A stretch of DNA of 64,000 nt, taken from the NCBI GenBank assembly GCA_033060915.1, contig CM065377.1:35338683-35402682 (forward strand), written 5' to 3'. Both the position numbers and the translations under genes were made by a program. This document shows, piece after piece, positions 1-10,895 of the stretch; positions within the stretch are counted from its first letter, which is position 1; every line of letters begins with the position of its first letter. This DNA is from Euryodendron excelsum. Taxonomy: Eukaryota > Streptophyta > Magnoliopsida > Ericales > Pentaphylacaceae. The notes under the pieces were generated by a model that saw only the letters and a program-made list of their open reading frames with translations, was not told the origin of the DNA and did not search any database.

Positions 1-848
1 CCATCTAGTGAAAATAACCATTTTGCCCCTAGGCATCCAATCGCCTCCGGGAACCACACCGGCTCTAGGTATCAAACCGGTAATCTCCTGAGGATGCTTT
101 TAATAATATTCTCAACCTTCCAATACCTTTTTGGATTATTTCGAGTCTATTTCGGCAAGCCCGATGCAAAATGACCATTTTGCCCCTTGTGGGCTGGTTG
201 CTTTTTCCAACCACACTAGCTCTAGGTATCAAACCGGTAGCCCCTTGTAACACTTTCAATAGTGTTTTCCACCTTCAAGCCATCTCACGGGTCACTCCAA
301 GTCCATCCCGGTGTTTTTCTTATTTAATTGACTATTTTTCCCTTGGTGGGCCGGTCGGCCTTTTCAAATATCCCGGCATTGTTTCTTAAGTCTGTTATCT
401 CTAAGACACTCTTTCAAGGGTTCCTGTCGATCCTCGGCCTTTTGGATCATTCTTGGACCTTCCGGAGTCACTCCTAATAGAGCCAAGTCAAAAATAGCAT
501 GGTAGTTACTAGGACAGGCGCCCAAATCTTTTACCTTGTATCCTAAGGGTCAAAATATACGTTTCTTGCCGACTTAAAACTTTCCTAAGTGGCTAGCGCC
601 ACTAGTAGTGGAGACAAGATAATAAATGGCCTGGCGCTACTTCTAGTGGTGCCAATGGAATTTTTACTCTAGGGCCATTGCAACAGGCACCAAGGTCATT
701 TCAATTGCCTATAAATACAGACCTTTCCCCTGTGTAAAAAAGGTCTGCAAATTCAGTCTAGAAACTGTATCTCTCTAAAAACAGAGTCCAAAGTCTCTCT
801 AATTCTCTCAAGTCTCTTCAAGCCCTAGCACCCATACACTCAAACCCT
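1..848 (+). mobile_element. P1 5' LTR, first part (U3 end, promoter, start of R); left-truncated by the window
   Basis: Sense-strand LTR of the long-LTR family. It enters the window inside U3, in the repeated block with CAAAATGACCATTTTGCCCC and GGCTCTAGGTATCAAACCGGT, passes the GGCGCCACTAGTAGTGG-type palindromes (591-655), a TATA box (710-717) and a CT-rich start of R, and stops at 848, where M1 is inserted. The bases at 844-848 (accct) recur at 33662-33666, and the same LTR resumes at 33667. By comparison with S1 and S2, somewhat over 1 kb of U3 lies left of the window. No protein is encoded. Confidence 0.9.
710..717 (+). promoter_or_regulatory. TATA box of the P1 LTR
   Basis: TATAAATA, followed by CAGACC and a CT-rich stretch. 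The same box and context occur in S1 (10481), S2 (39109) and, on the minus strand, in S3, M2 and the M1 5' LTR. Transcription would start about 30 bp downstream. Confidence 0.8.
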
Positions 849-3800
849 TGTCGCACCCTGATATTTTGCCCTAGAGGAAAATATACACAAGTGGAAAAAA
901 CATAGTACTCTCTTGTTAGAACTCATCATCCTTGAAGGACGAGTGTGACTAGGTTTGAATTTAAAATTGATTTTGAATAAGGGCTTTTGAAAAAATTTTG
1001 GCGTCGCCACCTAACTTGATTAAGGTGAGTTAGGTAACCTAAAACTAAGTGCAATCTGAAGATTAAACTTAGGGTTTTTGAAAAGGTTTTGAAAACTTCC
1101 TTAAGAGATGGTTTTTTAAAAAAATAGGTTGTTTCACAACTTTTTGAAAAGATTTAAGTCTCTTTTTGAAAATAACTCCATTTTTGTCATTGAAAATGTT
1201 TTTGACCAAGAATGAAGTTGAAAAACCATCTTGGTTTAGGAAGGTGTTTTAGAAAAAAGTTGAAGCTTTCTAAATTAGGATTAGGATTGAACCAGGGTTT
1301 AGGTATCCTAAAGTTTAGGCAACCTAAGGTTGGAGCATATAATCGAATTGGAAAGATTTAATTTAGACTTGAGAGGTTTGATTTTAGAAAGTTGGGTTTA
1401 GGAAAGATTCAAATTAAGAAAGGTTCAAATTAGGAAAGTTAGATTTAAGAAAGATTTGGAAAGAGATTTGATTTGATTTATAAACATTTGACTTGGAATG
1501 GTTGGAAACATTTGACTTTGATTATTTGATTTGGAAGAGTTTAGAAAGTTAAGGTTTAGGAAAGATTGGATTTTGGAAAGCTTTGAATTTAGGAAAGTTT
1601 CAAAATAGGAAAGTTCCATTTTAGGAAAGCTTTATAATTAGGAAAGTTTTCATTTTAGGAAAGATTTAGATTTAAGAAAGTTTTGAGTTTTGGAAAGTTT
1701 TGAATTTAGAAAGATTTAGAATTTGGAAAGATTTGATAAGTTGAAATTTAGAAAGATTTGAAATTAGGAAATGTTCGGATTAGGAAAAGTTTGAATCAGG
1801 AAAGATTTAATCACTATTTCCTAAAGTAGAAGATTAGAGTTTATTTTAAAAAATTAATGATTGATTTTGTTTCCAAAATTGGCGGATATGATCTAGTTTC
1901 CTAAATTGGAAGATTGGATTTGACATAGAATTGGAAAGATTGAGTTTTGAAAATCTTGGATTTGGACATCTATGATTTTGGTGAAAAAAGGAGTTTTGAA
2001 AATCTATGATTTGATGTAGAAAATAGAGGTTTTGAAAATGTATGATTTGATGCAAAATAAGAAGTCATGTTTTTAGGAAAGAGAACTAGAGTTTCCTAAC
2101 CATGAAATCTGGGGCTTGACTTGGATTTCAAGAAAAAGAGTTTTTGGAAAGGAGATCTTTTGAAGAGAGTTTTTAGGAAAGAAGTTTGAAGGGAGTTTTT
2201 AGAACGTAGATTTTTGAAGAAAGTTTTTAGAAAGTAGATTTTTGAAGAGAGTTTTTGAAAAGAAGTTTAAAAAGCAATTTGGAAAGGGGGTTGAATATGG
2301 ACTTTTGAAAATATTTTGAACATCTCACTTTCCTAAAACGATTCTAACCATGAAAAGATTATAACCATTCTAGGAATGTGATTTTGAAAACAACATGGAT
2401 TTGGAATATGGATGATATTGATCATATTGAATATCACTCTTTCCAAAAACAACCCTAACCATGGAATGCCTAAAATCATCTTAAGATTGTGGTTTTGATG
2501 AAAACAATGTAAGGTTTACACCCAAAAAATTTGGATCTTGATAGTCACAATGAATATAACACTTTTTTAAAACAACCCTAATCATGAAATGGCTAGAATC
2601 ATCCTAGGATTGTGATTTTGAAAACAAGTTTGAAAAAGAGATTTTGGATGCAAGTTTTGAAAGAGAGATTTTATGTAAGTTTGAAAATAATTTTGAAAAC
2701 AAATTTGAATAGATGTATAAATACGATATGCACAATACAAAAAGGGTTGTGAACATACAAGGTTAGGCTTCACTACATAATCAAGGGGGCCGAACCCATA
2801 CCATCAAGGGTCGAATTTGAAGAAAGCCCCCGGCACGGTGACCTTCAACAATTCTTCCTAGGCATGAATCGAGAAGTCCCTCATTTCAAGCATGCAAGAA
2901 AGGGAGGCAGAAGATGAGGGATTAAAATAGAAGAAAACCTAAGTGGGTTAGGAGGAAGAGGAGAAAGGGGGGAATTACATAAAAATAAATCGAAAGCCTA
3001 CCTTGTCTTCTTCTTGCCTTGCTTGCTTTGTTTGCTTTGCTTTACTTAGACTTTGAGAACCTTGAAGTTGCAGCACCTTAAGTCTTCAATGGAGGCTTTG
3101 GGTGTATATAGTAGCTAGACTTGGCTGAGAATGGATGGGAAACCTCAGGAGAGTGTCTTGGAGGTAACTAGCTTAAGAGGTAATGCCGGAATGTTTAAGA
3201 AGGTCGACCGGCCCACCAGGAGCAAAACGGTCAATTGACCTAGAAAAACATTGGAATAGACTCGGAATGATCCGAAAAAGTGTTGGAAGGTTAGGAATAC
3301 TATTAGAAGCATCCTCGAGAGATAACCAGTTTGATACCCAGAGCCGGTGTGGTTTTCATAGGCAATTGAATACCTAAGGGAAAAATGGTCATTTTGACCG
3401 AATGGTCTCGAAATTGGTTTGAAACCGACTGGAAGGCACTTGAACATGTTAGATTGTCTTTTGGGAAAATTTTAGAAGGGTGGACTTACAGCTCTGATTT
3501 AGGTACTTTCTCGAGAAACGTGTTGAAAAAGGCCCAAAGGGGCAATTTGGTCTTTTTCACAAAAGTGGGCTAGCACACACTTGTGTTGACCCGGGTTTTG
3601 AGTGTTTTTATCACTCTAACAATATGTGACCAGTCGGTTTCCAATGGTATCTTGTCCTTTGGTAAATGTGCCACGGCCAAGAGGCGTGTTCGATCCCATA
3701 ACATAAGGGTTTTGTTGGCAATTCCTAATGTCGATCTGCTTGCAAGTGTTTCCACCACTCTGACGGTTGCGATATTTGTGAGTGTTTCTGCCACTCTGAC

Positions 3801-4344
3801 GGTGTGTGTTCATTCCAAAGACTGCCTAATCTCAGGAAGCTGCTAGATGGATTTATCGTCTAATTAACTTTCTCGAAAGATGTGCCGAATAACAGACATG
3901 CTACATTGATGGGCTAGCAGGCGCCATAAGTGAACCATTCTACCATCTCAGGACTTGGGTTCTGTCTCGGTCGACAGGTTTGAAGGGACTTACCATTCCA
4001 AGGAGTTATCTCGAAGAACGTGCCAAACTAAATGGACTTGCCGCCTAAGCGATCAACGTTTTAGAAAGATGTGTCAGATTAAATTTGATTGGTCTGGATT
4101 AGAATTAATGTTGAAATAAGGACTTACCGTCTTTAAGAAGACGTGCCAACTGGAATTGAATTGATAAATCCCCCAAGGGCATTTTGGTCATTTTGCCTAT
4201 AGTGGGCCCGACGAGCCCGCGAAGTGATTGATTGATTGGATTAAGTCTAGAAAACTGATTTTAACTTGAATATGTCTGTGTCGGTTTGAATATGAATTCG
4301 GGCAAATCGAAGATTGTTGAGCGGGCAAAAATGAGGTGATTACA
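849..4344 (-). repeat. M1 3' LTR, internally deleted and lacking the promoter
   Basis: On the minus strand it begins TGTAATCACC at 4344 and ends GGTGCGACA at 849. At 3496 bp it is shorter than its partner LTR (4351 bp). Two deletions account for most of this. One removes about 560 bp corresponding to 29650-30210, flanked by a short TTGAAAA repeat in the partner. The other removes about 380 bp corresponding to 32077-32457, which contains the TATA box. Both ends are intact, so the deletions came after, or during, its formation. The remainder is the usual AG-rich (TTTAGGAAAG) and U3 repeat sequence. Confidence 0.9.
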
Positions 4345-4361
4345 ATTGCCCCTCTTTTTTT
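4345..4361 (-). other. M1 polypurine tract
   Basis: On the minus strand this reads AAAAAAAGAGGGGCAAT, directly abutting the TGTAATCACC start of the 3' LTR. A near-identical tract is at 47470-47484 in M2. It is the expected plus-strand primer site. Confidence 0.85.
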
Positions 4362-6709
4362 GAATCTTTACTTGTCAAAGGTAGAAAACGATGAAGTAAG
4401 AGTCCCATGTTGACTGCGAGGCAATCGAAGGGATGGAGTTTGAAAATCTTGGAAGATTAGAACTTAAAGATGATTATTTGGCCCGAGAGGGCATTTGAAA
4501 TCAGAGTTTGGCAAGAAAAAGGCCAAATGGGCCAGAATTTGACCTTGTGCCACTAGGAGTGGCGCCAGGCTTAAAATTGCCTTGGTGCCACTGCTTGTGG
4601 CACCAGGCTTGAGATTAAAATCAAAAAACTTCTAATTAAAACCTTACGGCCTAGTGAGAATTTTGGAGGGTTTTAGGGAGATTTCGAGCATTTTGCTAGA
4701 AGTGAGCTTTGTGCGTTAAAGAAGTGGACTTAGTAGACCCTGGAGAGTTGCCGAAACTAGTCCACGTCGTCGGAATAGTCGTCGGAGAAGAAGATTTTGC
4801 CGAAGAATTTCAAGAGGTGATTTTTTTGTTTTTCGTTGATTTTGATGTGTAGAACTTCGTTTGAGTTGTGCAAATATTCAAAATAAATGTTTTGATGGGT
4901 TTTGAATGCTCTGGTGATGCTGTTTTTGCATTTTGATGCTTGTTTGATCAAGTTTGGACAGTTTTGCATAGTTTTGCATGTTTACGTAAAAGGGATTTTT
5001 GTAAGAATTGGGATTTGCCCCCACAGTCTTCGATACTAGGTTTTTTAGCTAGATTTTTGTACCATGTGCTTTAGAAAAATATGATAAACAACCGTATGAA
5101 GTTTTGCGATTTTTTTGAAGACTTTTTGATTTTTTGTATTTTCCAAAAAATAAAAAAATAGTTAAAAAATAAGAAAAATTAAGAAATTAATGAAAATGTT
5201 TGAATTTAACTTTTAAAAAAATGTGGGAATATTTTAGATAATATTTGAAGTAGTTTTGAAAAATTTTTGCGACAATTTTGAAAATTCCTGAATTTTGAAA
5301 TATGGAACGGGTGCTTAGAAATTTGAAAATCTTAGGAATGTGCACAGATTATTTTATATGTGTTGGTATTATGTGATTGTGTCATGGGGTGCACGATTTG
5401 TGTATTGTTGCAAAATTTTGGTTGTTGTAGGGACTATTTATAAATGGGACTCTATCGAAATTTTTCAAAACTAAAGAGAGAGTTAGCAAATTTTGAAAGG
5501 AAATTTTTTTTGAAGAAAATAGATATAAAACCTTTGAGGGTGGGGTCTTTTTGGTAGAGAAGGCCCCAAGAAACTTAGGATGAAATTTTTGGATGCGAGA
5601 AAAGAGTTGGAGATTTTGAAAAGAAATATTTTTGAACGAAAAAAGAGATAAAACGTTTGAATATGGGGCTTTTTTGGTAGACAAAACCCCGAGAAACTCG
5701 GGGAGGCCTAAAACTATTGAAGGAAACACTTGGGAAGAATTTTGGCCAATCCTATTGCAGGAAAATATTTTTGGAAGAATTTCGTGGGCTTTAGGCCATG
5801 GTTTTGGGTTTTTGCAAGAAAAGGGTATAGGCTCAATCCTATTGCTTCTACTGGGCTTTTTTACCGCCTAGGATCATCATTAGATTTCCCTTCTTTGTTT
5901 TTCCACTATAGGCTTTTCAAGATGGCATGACCCTTTTTTTTAATTTTTTATAGGGCAACTTGCCCCTTGATCACTCTTTTCTTTTTGCTTTCTTTTTTTC
6001 TTCCTTTTCTTTTTATGAGACGAATACTTCTACAACTCCTTTCTCTCAGATATTTTCCTTAGTGTTTCGTCCTAACCCATTATGGGCGGTGATCTCTAGG
6101 TTGAGGTTTCCTTAAAAAAAAACATAACTAGCCCAAAGGGTTTGACAAGGGTTGCTTTTGACTGTATGAGAAATGAAATGAGAGCCCCTCTTCATTTTGA
6201 ACCAAATTGCTTGATCCATAGAGCCTTCACATTGCTTCAACTTGATGGAAGATGATCAGTTATCTATCTGCCCTAGTGTGGAGGAATGGTGTTAGATTAG
6301 GATTGACAAGGAATATTTTTCGCTTTTTGCGAGGCATTAGTGGGTTAAGCAAAGGGAGTATAAACACATTTTCTTTTATGATAAAAATAAAAGATGGCTC
6401 CTCTTCCTTTTGATAGTCTGACCACTCATCGCTTAGCTTCGGCGTCTTGTAAGTGCTGCTTTTGGGTAGTTTCCTCATTCATCCTTGTCCTCTCTCTTTT
6501 CGAAAAGTTGATCATTCGGCGAGTGGTTAACTCGTGCTATCACACCTTTCAAGCTAGGTCCTCCATCAAACAGAACACACCCATTGTTCTGGAAGCATTT
6601 ACTATCCACAAGAAATGTAAGACAACAACAATTGGACAAAAACTACATTTTATTATTTTGAATGAAAGCATAGAGTTCTTATGGAAGAAATGAAAATGCA
6701 AGCATCAAC
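4362..6709 (-). other. M1 internal non-coding region between gag and the 3' LTR
   Basis: No convincing reading frame. 4362-5480 matches M2 47487-48580 and includes another GTGCCACTAGGAGTGGCGCC palindrome group (4552-4610). 5810-6709 matches M2 51480-52490. The PMD frame that lies between these blocks in M2 (48837-50662) is absent here and is replaced by a tandem duplication of about 118 bp at 5487-5710. M1 therefore appears to be a deletion derivative with respect to this segment. Confidence 0.75.
5487..5710. repeat. Tandem duplication, about 118-bp unit, two copies
   Basis: Two imperfect copies share GGGGTCTTTTTGGTAGA / GGGGCTTTTTTGGTAGA and CCCCAAGAAACTT / CCCCGAGAAACTC. M2 has no second copy at the equivalent place. 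Confidence 0.65.
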
Positions 6710-8673
6710 TTAAAGACAAAAAATAAAGGGGATAGAAAGAAAGTGGGTGAAAATACCCCTCTTTTGCACGCTTTGAAGAGAATGCTTGTCAATTGGGCTT
6801 TGGAATGATACCCACATCTTTGATGCTTCATCCGTTATTGACATTTTAGGACCATGCAAGGCAGGAGAGACTTCTGCTAAGGCTCTAGGTGTGTTCATGT
6901 TGGTAGTGTAATTGTCAACTTTGTTGACCTCCTTATTACTCTCATCCATTGTCTCCTCAGTTTCTCCCATAAATAGGTTGGCTAGTTCGCCTCCCTCCTG
7001 TTCGAGGGGCTCTACTTGTGCTTTTGACTCTTCTAATTCCTAGCCATGTCTTCATAACTAAACTCATTTGTAGATCAAGGATTCTCCAATAAGTGGCGCT
7101 CGACCGCGGTATACCTAGGGTGTAGAAATTCATCACCCCGACTGTTTATGACCACGTCTTTGGCAGGGTCTTCCTTCACAAGGGTGGGCTTTTCAATCGG
7201 CCAGTCTGACGAATTGAGCACTTCATTAGGGTTATAGAGATAGATAACGGGTATTCTTCCTCCCAGTCACTTTCTTCACCAGTCTCCTAGTCCCCTTCAT
7301 ACTCTTCGACCATGATCTTATCCAAGGCACCATTTTCTTCTATTTCCTCTAATATCACATTGACTGTATGGTTTGGCAGAGGATTTATGGTCACATTGGG
7401 GGTAGGAGTAGGGTTCACCGATTGTAGATCAATGTTCTTATTGTCTATCAAGTCTTAAATTTTATGTTCAAGGGAGAAGCAGCTTTCGGTGTCATGCCCT
7501 TGGTGGCCTGAATGATACTCGCAAGTGAAGGCGCTATTAAAGGTTGGAGGTAGAGGGCTTGGAAATGGACGGGCCAGTATGGGCTTTAGGATGTTGTTCT
7601 TTAGGAGGTTATGGTAGGGTTCGGTTTGGGTGCAAGCTAAGGCATCGAAGTTACGAAAGCGTCAGGCAGACCTATTAAAGTTAGGTTGTGCCCCAATAGG
7701 GCCAAAGTTGTTGGCTTGGGCAAGTATGTTTAGAGTGGGCACAGGTAAGATAGGGTGAGGCTGAAGTGGTGGACGGTATTAGGGTGGTTGAATAGGCAAG
7801 ATAACATATACCTCACTTTCCTTCTTGATCACTCTTGTAGTAGCCACCTTTTTAGCTATATTGGCAGAGCTTTCTCCGATTTTTGCATAAGGATCCGTAA
7901 TTCTTCCCATCTTGAGACCATTTTTTATCATTTCCCATTGCATAATGAGCTCGAAGAAGTTTTTCCCTACACTAGTGCAAAGTTTCTTATAGTATATGCT
8001 TTGAATAGTATGAACGAACAACTGCACATACTCCTTTTTTTCCAATGGGGGATTAACTTATGCAGCTGCTTCTGTCTACCTAAGGGCATAACTTTTGAAG
8101 CTTTCTTTTTCTCCTTTACTCATGGTCATCAAGGACCATCGGTCAGAGGTGAGGTCTATATTGTGGTGATATTGGGCTTTAAACATATTGACCAACTCGA
8201 TCCAGGTTGTGATCTTCCTCAAGTCAAGCTAGGTGAACCATTGCAAGGCGGACCCAGTGAGACTATGTTGGAACAATTACATGAGGAGTTTTGGATCATT
8301 TCGATAACTACTCAATGCCCTAGCATATAGGCGAAGGTGGGCAATAGGGTTACCAGTGTCATCATATTTCTGAAAGTCAGACATTTTGAACTTGGTAGGT
8401 CTCGGATGGTTTGGGAAGAAGCATAGCTCGTCAGAGGATGCAAGCCCAAAGGTGTCGTGGCCATGGAAACTTCTCAACGAGTCTTCTGACACTTGGATTT
8501 TCAAACTGAGAGGGTCGAGGGAGGTTCTTTTCATAGCAGGCGAGAGCAATATGGTTTCCTTTTCTTCAGTATTGGCCCCCTTAGGTAGCACAACCCTTAG
8601 GTTAGCTGGTTCAGAATCTTTGGGAAGAATTGTGGATGATGACGGGGCCAACGCATGGCCATGGATTGGACGA
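6710..8673 (-). pseudogene. M1 gag, main part (capsid to C-terminus), decayed
   Basis: The minus-strand reading contains a retrotransposon capsid core: KFKMSDFQKYDDTGNP followed by HLRLYARAL, then a LFQHSLTGSALQWFT motif, GRITDPYAKIGESSANI, and a zinc-knuckle-like CEYHSGHQGHDTESC with LIDNKNIDL. This is the Tat/Ogre-type Gag layout. The frame is long but cut by many stops (after KLLM, in QWFT*LDL, in ALR*TEAAA*VNPP, after IQPP, in HKI*DL and before ETGEESDW); the sites I compared could arise from CAA, CAG, TGG or CGA by a single transition. P1 keeps W at the last of these. A frameshift follows near 7000. The N-terminal 30 residues lie across solo LTR S1 at 13565-13654. No product is expected. 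Confidence 0.82.
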
Positions 8674-10189
8674 TGTAAGCACCCCATTTTTGCCTGCTTG
8701 GCAATCTCTGGTATGACCGAACTCATATTCAAAGTGACATAGACATATTTGCATTCAAATCAACTTTTCAAACTCAATCCAATCAATCAATCGCTTCGTG
8801 GGCCAGTTGGGCCAAATAGAGGCAAAATGACCAAGATGCCCTTGTGGCATTGCTCGGTCCAATTCCTATTGGCACGTCTTCTTGGAGACAGTACGTCCCC
8901 GTTTTAATCTCAAATTCAACTTCAAGTCAAATTCCAATTCCAAAATCAAATCCAGCATGCCTTTCAAGAAAGTTGATTCCTTAGGCGGTAAGACCATCCA
9001 ATCCAGCACGTTTTATAAGAAAACTCTTTGGAATGGTAACTCCCTTCAAACCCGTCAACCGAGACAAGATCCCAAGTCCCCGAGATGGTAGAACGGTCCA
9101 CATTCGGTACGTCTTCTGAGAAAGTTGATTCCTTAGACGATAAGTCCACCTAGCAGCTTTCCAAGATCAGACAATCTCTGAAATAAATGCGAACCGTCAA
9201 AGTGGCGGAAACACTCGCAAACATTGCAACCGTCAGAGTGGCAGAAACACTCGTAAATAGATGACATTGGGGAATTGCTAGCAAACCCCTTATGTCACAG
9301 AACTGAATTTGACTCTTGGCTGTGACACTTTTACCAAAGGACAAGTTACTTTTGGAAACCAACTTGTCATAGACTATCAGAGTGACAAAAATACTCAAAC
9401 CCCAGGTCAACACTAGTGCTTGCTAGCCCACTCCGGTGAAAAATGACCAAACTGCCCCTTGGGTCATTTCTGACACGGTTCTTGAGAAAGTACCTAAGTC
9501 CTCAAAACGGTAAGTCCACTTTTCTAAGATTGTCCCAAAGATAATCCGGCATGCTTAAGTGCTTTCTAGTTGGTTCCGGACCAATTCCAGGACCATTTGA
9601 TCAAAATCACCATTTTGCTCCTAGGCATCCAAGTGCCTCCGGGAACCACACCGGCTCTGGGTATCAAATTGGTAACCTTCCGAGAATGTTTCTAATAATA
9701 TTCTTGACCTTCCATTGCCTTTCTGGATCATTCCGAGTCAATTTCGATAAACCCGGTGCAAAATAACCGTTTTGCCCCTGGCAGGCCAGTCGCCTTTTTC
9801 AACCACAACGGCTCTAGGTATCAAACCGGCACTCCCTTGGACCACTCTGGATAGTGTTTCCAACTCTCAAGTCCGATCATGGATTGTTTCGAGTCCATTC
9901 CGGTGGTTTTCTGGTCTAGTTGATTGTTTTGCCCCAAATAGCCCTGTCGACAATGCCGACCTTGTTTTTTAAACCTGTTACCCCTAGGACACTATTTCAA
10001 GGGTTTGCACCCATTTCTGCCTTTCTGGACCATTCCTAGTTTTTCGGAACATTCCAAGACCGTCCGAAGTCATTTTTAGTGGAGCCAGGCTAAAAATGCA
10101 TGGTAGTCACTAAGACAAGTGCCCAAATCTTCTACCTTGCGTATCAAGGGTCGAAGATATGCTTCTTGCTGCCTTAAAATATTTTCTAA

Positions 10190-10450
10190 GTGGCTAGCGT
10201 CACTAGTAGTGGCTCCAAGTCAAAAAATGGCCTGGCACCACTAGTAGTGGCGCCAATGGGATTTTAAGCCTAGCGCCTCTACAACAGGTGCCAAGTCAAG
10301 TCGAAGATACGTTTCTTGGTGCCCTAAAATATTTCCTAAGTAGTGGTGCCAAGCCAAAATATGGCCAGGCTCCATTAGTAGTGGTGCCAAGCCAAAACAT
10401 GGCCAGGCGCCATTAGTAGTGGTGCCAATGGGATTTTAAGCCTGGCGTCA
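10190..10450 (+). repeat. Expanded palindrome cluster upstream of the S1 TATA box
   Basis: Contains four or five CACTAGTAGTGG or CATTAGTAGTGG units joined by GCCAAGCCAAAA(T/C)ATGGCCAGGC. Other LTRs have about two, so the unit has been duplicated here. The 9-bp arms GGCGCCACT / AGTGGCGCC flank a 3-bp AGT. Confidence 0.7.
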
Positions 10451-10480
10451 ATACAACAGGTGCCAAGTTAATTTTTTGTC

Positions 10481-10488
10481 TATAAATA
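10481..10488 (+). promoter_or_regulatory. TATA box of S1
   Basis: TATAAATA preceded by TTTTTTGTC and followed by CAGACCC and a (CT)n tract near the expected start site. Confidence 0.8.
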
Positions 10489-10870
10489 CAGACCCTCCAA
10501 CCTGCATAAGAAAAGCTCAGCAATCTAACTCCAAAAACTCTCTCTCTCTCTCTCTCTCGATATATAGCCCTCGAACTCTCTCCAAACCCTAGCTCTCTTA
10601 GGCTTCTTTAAACCCTAGCCCCAATACACCTTAACCCTAGCATACATACCTCAATACGCGCCTATACGAGCCTCCAAGCTGACCATTGAAGACTCAAGGT
10701 GCTTCCATCTCGAAGATCTAGAAGATTAACGCAAAGTAAAGCAAGTAAGTTAAGCAAATCAAAGAAGACGCAAGGTTGATTTTCTATTTATGTTTACGTA
10801 ATTCCCCTATCTCTCTTCTCCCTCCTAACCCACTTGGGTTTTCTTCTATTTTATTCCCCTATCTTCTTCT

Positions 10871-10895
10871 CCCCCCCCCCCCCCCCCCCCCCCCC
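10871..10895 (+). repeat. Run of 25 C
   Basis: Uninterrupted C25 in the R region, between TTCTTCT and TCTTGCATGC. The equivalent place in S2 has only a short C-run (near 39527), so this is a local expansion or a sequencing artefact. Confidence 0.9.

Noticed and set aside
3145..3447. 100-codon minus-strand frame and its relative at 32380-32790
   Set aside because: Both are U3 repeat sequence at the same place in the two M1 LTRs; stops and indels differ, so no coding constraint is seen.
10575..10640. Interstitial telomere repeat
   Set aside because: The AAACCCTA motifs are separated by unrelated sequence and do not form a tandem array.
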